Shown here one piece after another: positions 5,900 to 7,358 of a DNA stretch of 7,358 nucleotides (within the stretch, counting starts at the first letter, position 1; each line of letters starts with the position of its first letter). The stretch covers positions 1 through 7,358 of the forward strand of contig JAHJDS010000121.1 of the NCBI GenBank assembly GCA_018812395.1, given 5' to 3'. Made by a program: the position numbers and the translations under genes. The stretch comes from Pseudomonadota bacterium (GTDB taxonomy: Bacteria > Desulfobacterota > Desulfarculia > Desulfarculales > JAHJDS01). Below the pieces are notes generated by a model that saw only the letters and a list, made by a program, of their open reading frames with translations, made no database searches and was not told where the DNA came from.

Positions 5900-7171
5900 G
5901 TGAAAGACACCTTGGCCATGGTCATGGCCGGCGGCAAGGGGGAGCGGTTATTTCCGCTGACCAAAGACCGGACCAAGCCGGCCGTGCCCTTTGGCGGCGC
6001 CTACCGGCTGACGGACGTGGTCCTGTCCAACTGCGTCAACTCCGAAATCTACAAAATCCTGGTCATCCCCCAGTACAAGGCCCAGTCCCTGGTCGATCAT
6101 CTCGAGACCGGCTGGAACATCTTTTCCATGGATATGGGCCATTACCTCAAGATCTGCTCGCCCCAGAAGAGGCTCGGCGAGGACTGGTACCGGGGCACGG
6201 CCGACGCCATCCGTCAGAACCTGTACTTGGTCGAGGCCGAGGGGCCGTCGGTCGCCCTGATCCTGTCCGGGGACCACGTCTACAAGATGGACTACCGCCG
6301 TTTCGTCGACTACCACCGCCAAAAAGACGCCGACGTGACCGTGGCCGCCTTCGAGTTCGACCGGGCCCAGGCCTCCAAGTTCGGCATCCTGGGGGTGGAC
6401 GAGGAGGGCCGGATCACGGAGTTTGTCGAGAAACCGTCCGATCCGCCGGCCATCCCGGGCGAGCCCGACAGGTCGCTGGCCTCGATGGGCATCTACGCCT
6501 TCAGGACCCAGGTCCTGATCGAGGCCCTCAAGGGCACCGACCTCGACGACTTCGGCCACAACGTCCTGCCCCGACTGATCGACTCCCACCGGGCCTACGC
6601 CTTTTTCTTTCGCCGGGAGAACAAGGTGGGCGATTACGTCTACGTTCAGGACGAGCACGGGGTCCGCTCCCGGGTCTTCCACGATCAGACCCGGGATTCA
6701 CAGTACTGGCGGGACGTGGGGGACATCGATTCCTACTGGAACGCCAACATGGACCTGTGCGGGGGGGATCCCTTTTTCAACGTCTACGGCGAGCGGTGGC
6801 CGCTGAGGACCTTGCAGCGGCAGCTTCCCCCGGCCAAGTTCGTCTATTCCGACGAGGGGCACCGCGAGGGCAAGGCCCTCGATTCCCTGGTCTCCCACGG
6901 CTGCATCATTTCCGGGGCCACGGTCCGCAACTCGGTGCTCTCCCCGGGGGTGTACGTTCACTCGTTCGCCGAGGTCGAGGAATCGGTCGTGCTGGAAGGG
7001 GTCGAGATCGGCCGGCGGTGTCGGATCAAGAAGGCGATCATCGACAAGCAAAATTCGATCCCCCAGGGCATGGAGATCGGCCTGGACCCCAAAAAGGACC
7101 GGGAGCGCTTCCTGGTCAGCGACCGCGGCATCACCGTGGTCGAGAAGGGCACCTTCCCGCCGGGAGGCTGA
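5900..7171 (+). CDS. glgC: Glucose-1-phosphate adenylyltransferase (ADP-glucose pyrophosphorylase)
   Basis: This enzyme makes ADP-glucose and pyrophosphate from ATP and glucose 1-phosphate, the committed step of bacterial glycogen synthesis. It is a cytoplasmic homotetramer. The 423-residue product starts at GTG 5900. It has the nucleotide-binding MAGGKGERLFPLT (9-21), WYRGTADA (96-103), SGDHVYKMDY (123-132) with Asp125 at the catalytic Asp142 of the E. coli enzyme, and FVEKP (175-179) with Lys178 at the glucose-1-phosphate-binding Lys195. SMGIY (195-199) and YWRDVGDIDSYW (269-280) follow, then a left-handed beta-helix from about 327. Two oddities: Asp23 replaces E. coli Lys39, the fructose-1,6-bisphosphate activator residue, and residues 238-268 are about 17 longer than in the E. 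coli or Agrobacterium enzymes as I recall them. The N-terminal extension of the E. coli enzyme is absent. No other glycogen gene is in the window, and the gene appears monocistronic. Confidence 0.95.
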   Translation: MKDTLAMVMAGGKGERLFPLTKDRTKPAVPFGGAYRLTDVVLSNCVNSEIYKILVIPQYKAQSLVDHLETGWNIFSMDMGHYLKICSPQKRLGEDWYRGTADAIRQNLYLVEAEGPSVALILSGDHVYKMDYRRFVDYHRQKDADVTVAAFEFDRAQASKFGILGVDEEGRITEFVEKPSDPPAIPGEPDRSLASMGIYAFRTQVLIEALKGTDLDDFGHNVLPRLIDSHRAYAFFFRRENKVGDYVYVQDEHGVRSRVFHDQTRDSQYWRDVGDIDSYWNANMDLCGGDPFFNVYGERWPLRTLQRQLPPAKFVYSDEGHREGKALDSLVSHGCIISGATVRNSVLSPGVYVHSFAEVEESVVLEGVEIGRRCRIKKAIIDKQNSIPQGMEIGLDPKKDRERFLVSDRGITVVEKGTFPPGG

Positions 7172-7193
7172 GCGACCCACGCTCAAATACCGA

Positions 7194-7236
7194 AAAAAAC
7201 GGCCCCGGCTCATCAGTCAAGCCGGGGCCGTTTTTT
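7194..7236 (+). terminator. Strong intrinsic terminator after glgC
   Basis: An 11-base perfect stem (7200-7210 and 7220-7230) with a nine-base loop is followed by six T (7231-7236) and preceded by a run of seven A (7193-7199). It lies 22 bases past the glgC stop. The A tract gives a U tract on the other strand, so it could also work on transcripts arriving from the right. Confidence 0.92.
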
Positions 7237-7260
7237 GACATTGATGACGCGAGAAAACAT

Positions 7261-7295
7261 GGCCGGGCTTTTTTTGTGAGCCCGGCCCGGTTTTT
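7261..7295. terminator. Second hairpin, possible back-up or opposing terminator
   Basis: GGCCGGGCT (7261-7269) and AGCCCGGCC (7279-7287) form a nine-base perfect stem whose loop starts with six further T (7270-7275). On the plus strand CGG then TTTTT (7291-7295) follows; on the minus strand ATGTTTTC follows. It may back up the glgC terminator or serve an opposing gene beyond the right edge. The remaining 63 bases to 7358 show no gene that can be supported. Confidence 0.5.
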
Positions 7296-7358
7296 CTGAG
7301 GGTTTTGATGCCGATTTGTCTATGAGTGGCCTTGACCGGCCCGGCTCAGCGGCCGCCG

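Noticed and set aside
5948..6682. Minus-strand open frame inside glgC
   Set aside because: Antisense shadow of a gene whose motifs are intact throughout; no start signals.
5776..7299. Plus-strand +1 frame spanning glgC and both terminators
   Set aside because: Gly/Arg/Pro-rich translation that runs through the terminators; the real glgC frame covers the same span.
7322..7358. Possible gene start ATG at 7322 (plus), or a minus-strand gene end at 7320-7322 or 7346-7348
   Set aside because: At most about 12 codons are visible in each case, without a ribosome binding site or recognisable residues, so no call can be supported.

Overview
The window reads as chromosomal, GC-rich bacterial DNA with six protein-coding genes (one cut by the left edge), short intergenic regions with recognisable promoters, and a strong terminator at the right end. 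Two predicted exported helical proteins and a DUF4139 family protein with a signal peptide point to a Gram-negative-type envelope. The GC-rich codon use and the pairing of a glycine cleavage H-type protein with a lipoamide dehydrogenase would suit a deltaproteobacterial or related lineage. That placement is inference; no marker gene settles it.

Layout. Positions 1-183 (minus) hold the N-terminus of an iron-containing alcohol dehydrogenase, with a promoter at 233-260. A hairpin at 321-358 separates it from a mucoidy-inhibitor-like DUF4140/DUF4139 protein (404-2083, minus). A 222-base divergent region (2084-2305) holds that gene's promoter and a structured leader ahead of gcvH (2306-2668, plus). 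gcvH meets lpdA (2686-4116, minus) tail to tail with only 17 bases between them. lpdA is the last gene of a probable three-gene minus-strand operon: a DUF2059-like exported protein (4982-5740), its paralogue (4117-4869), then lpdA, joined stop-to-start as TAAATG. A divergent promoter region (5741-5899) separates this operon from glgC (5900-7171, plus), which ends at a near-perfect intrinsic terminator (7194-7236) followed by a second hairpin (7261-7295).

How the genes work together. GcvH and Lpd are known partners: Lpd reoxidises the dihydrolipoyl arm carried by H protein. Glycine decarboxylase and aminomethyltransferase are not in the window. GlgC makes ADP-glucose for glycogen. The DUF4139 and DUF2059-like proteins probably act at or beyond the inner membrane, with unknown roles.

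No clearly novel multi-gene system is visible. The most interesting item is the tandem DUF2059-like pair. They align by eye without gaps over about 220 residues at roughly one third identity. Each has an internal repeat and the same two cysteines (one near residue 60, one penultimate), and they are translationally linked to a disulfide oxidoreductase-fold dehydrogenase. No tRNA, rRNA, CRISPR array, insertion sequence or phage element was seen.
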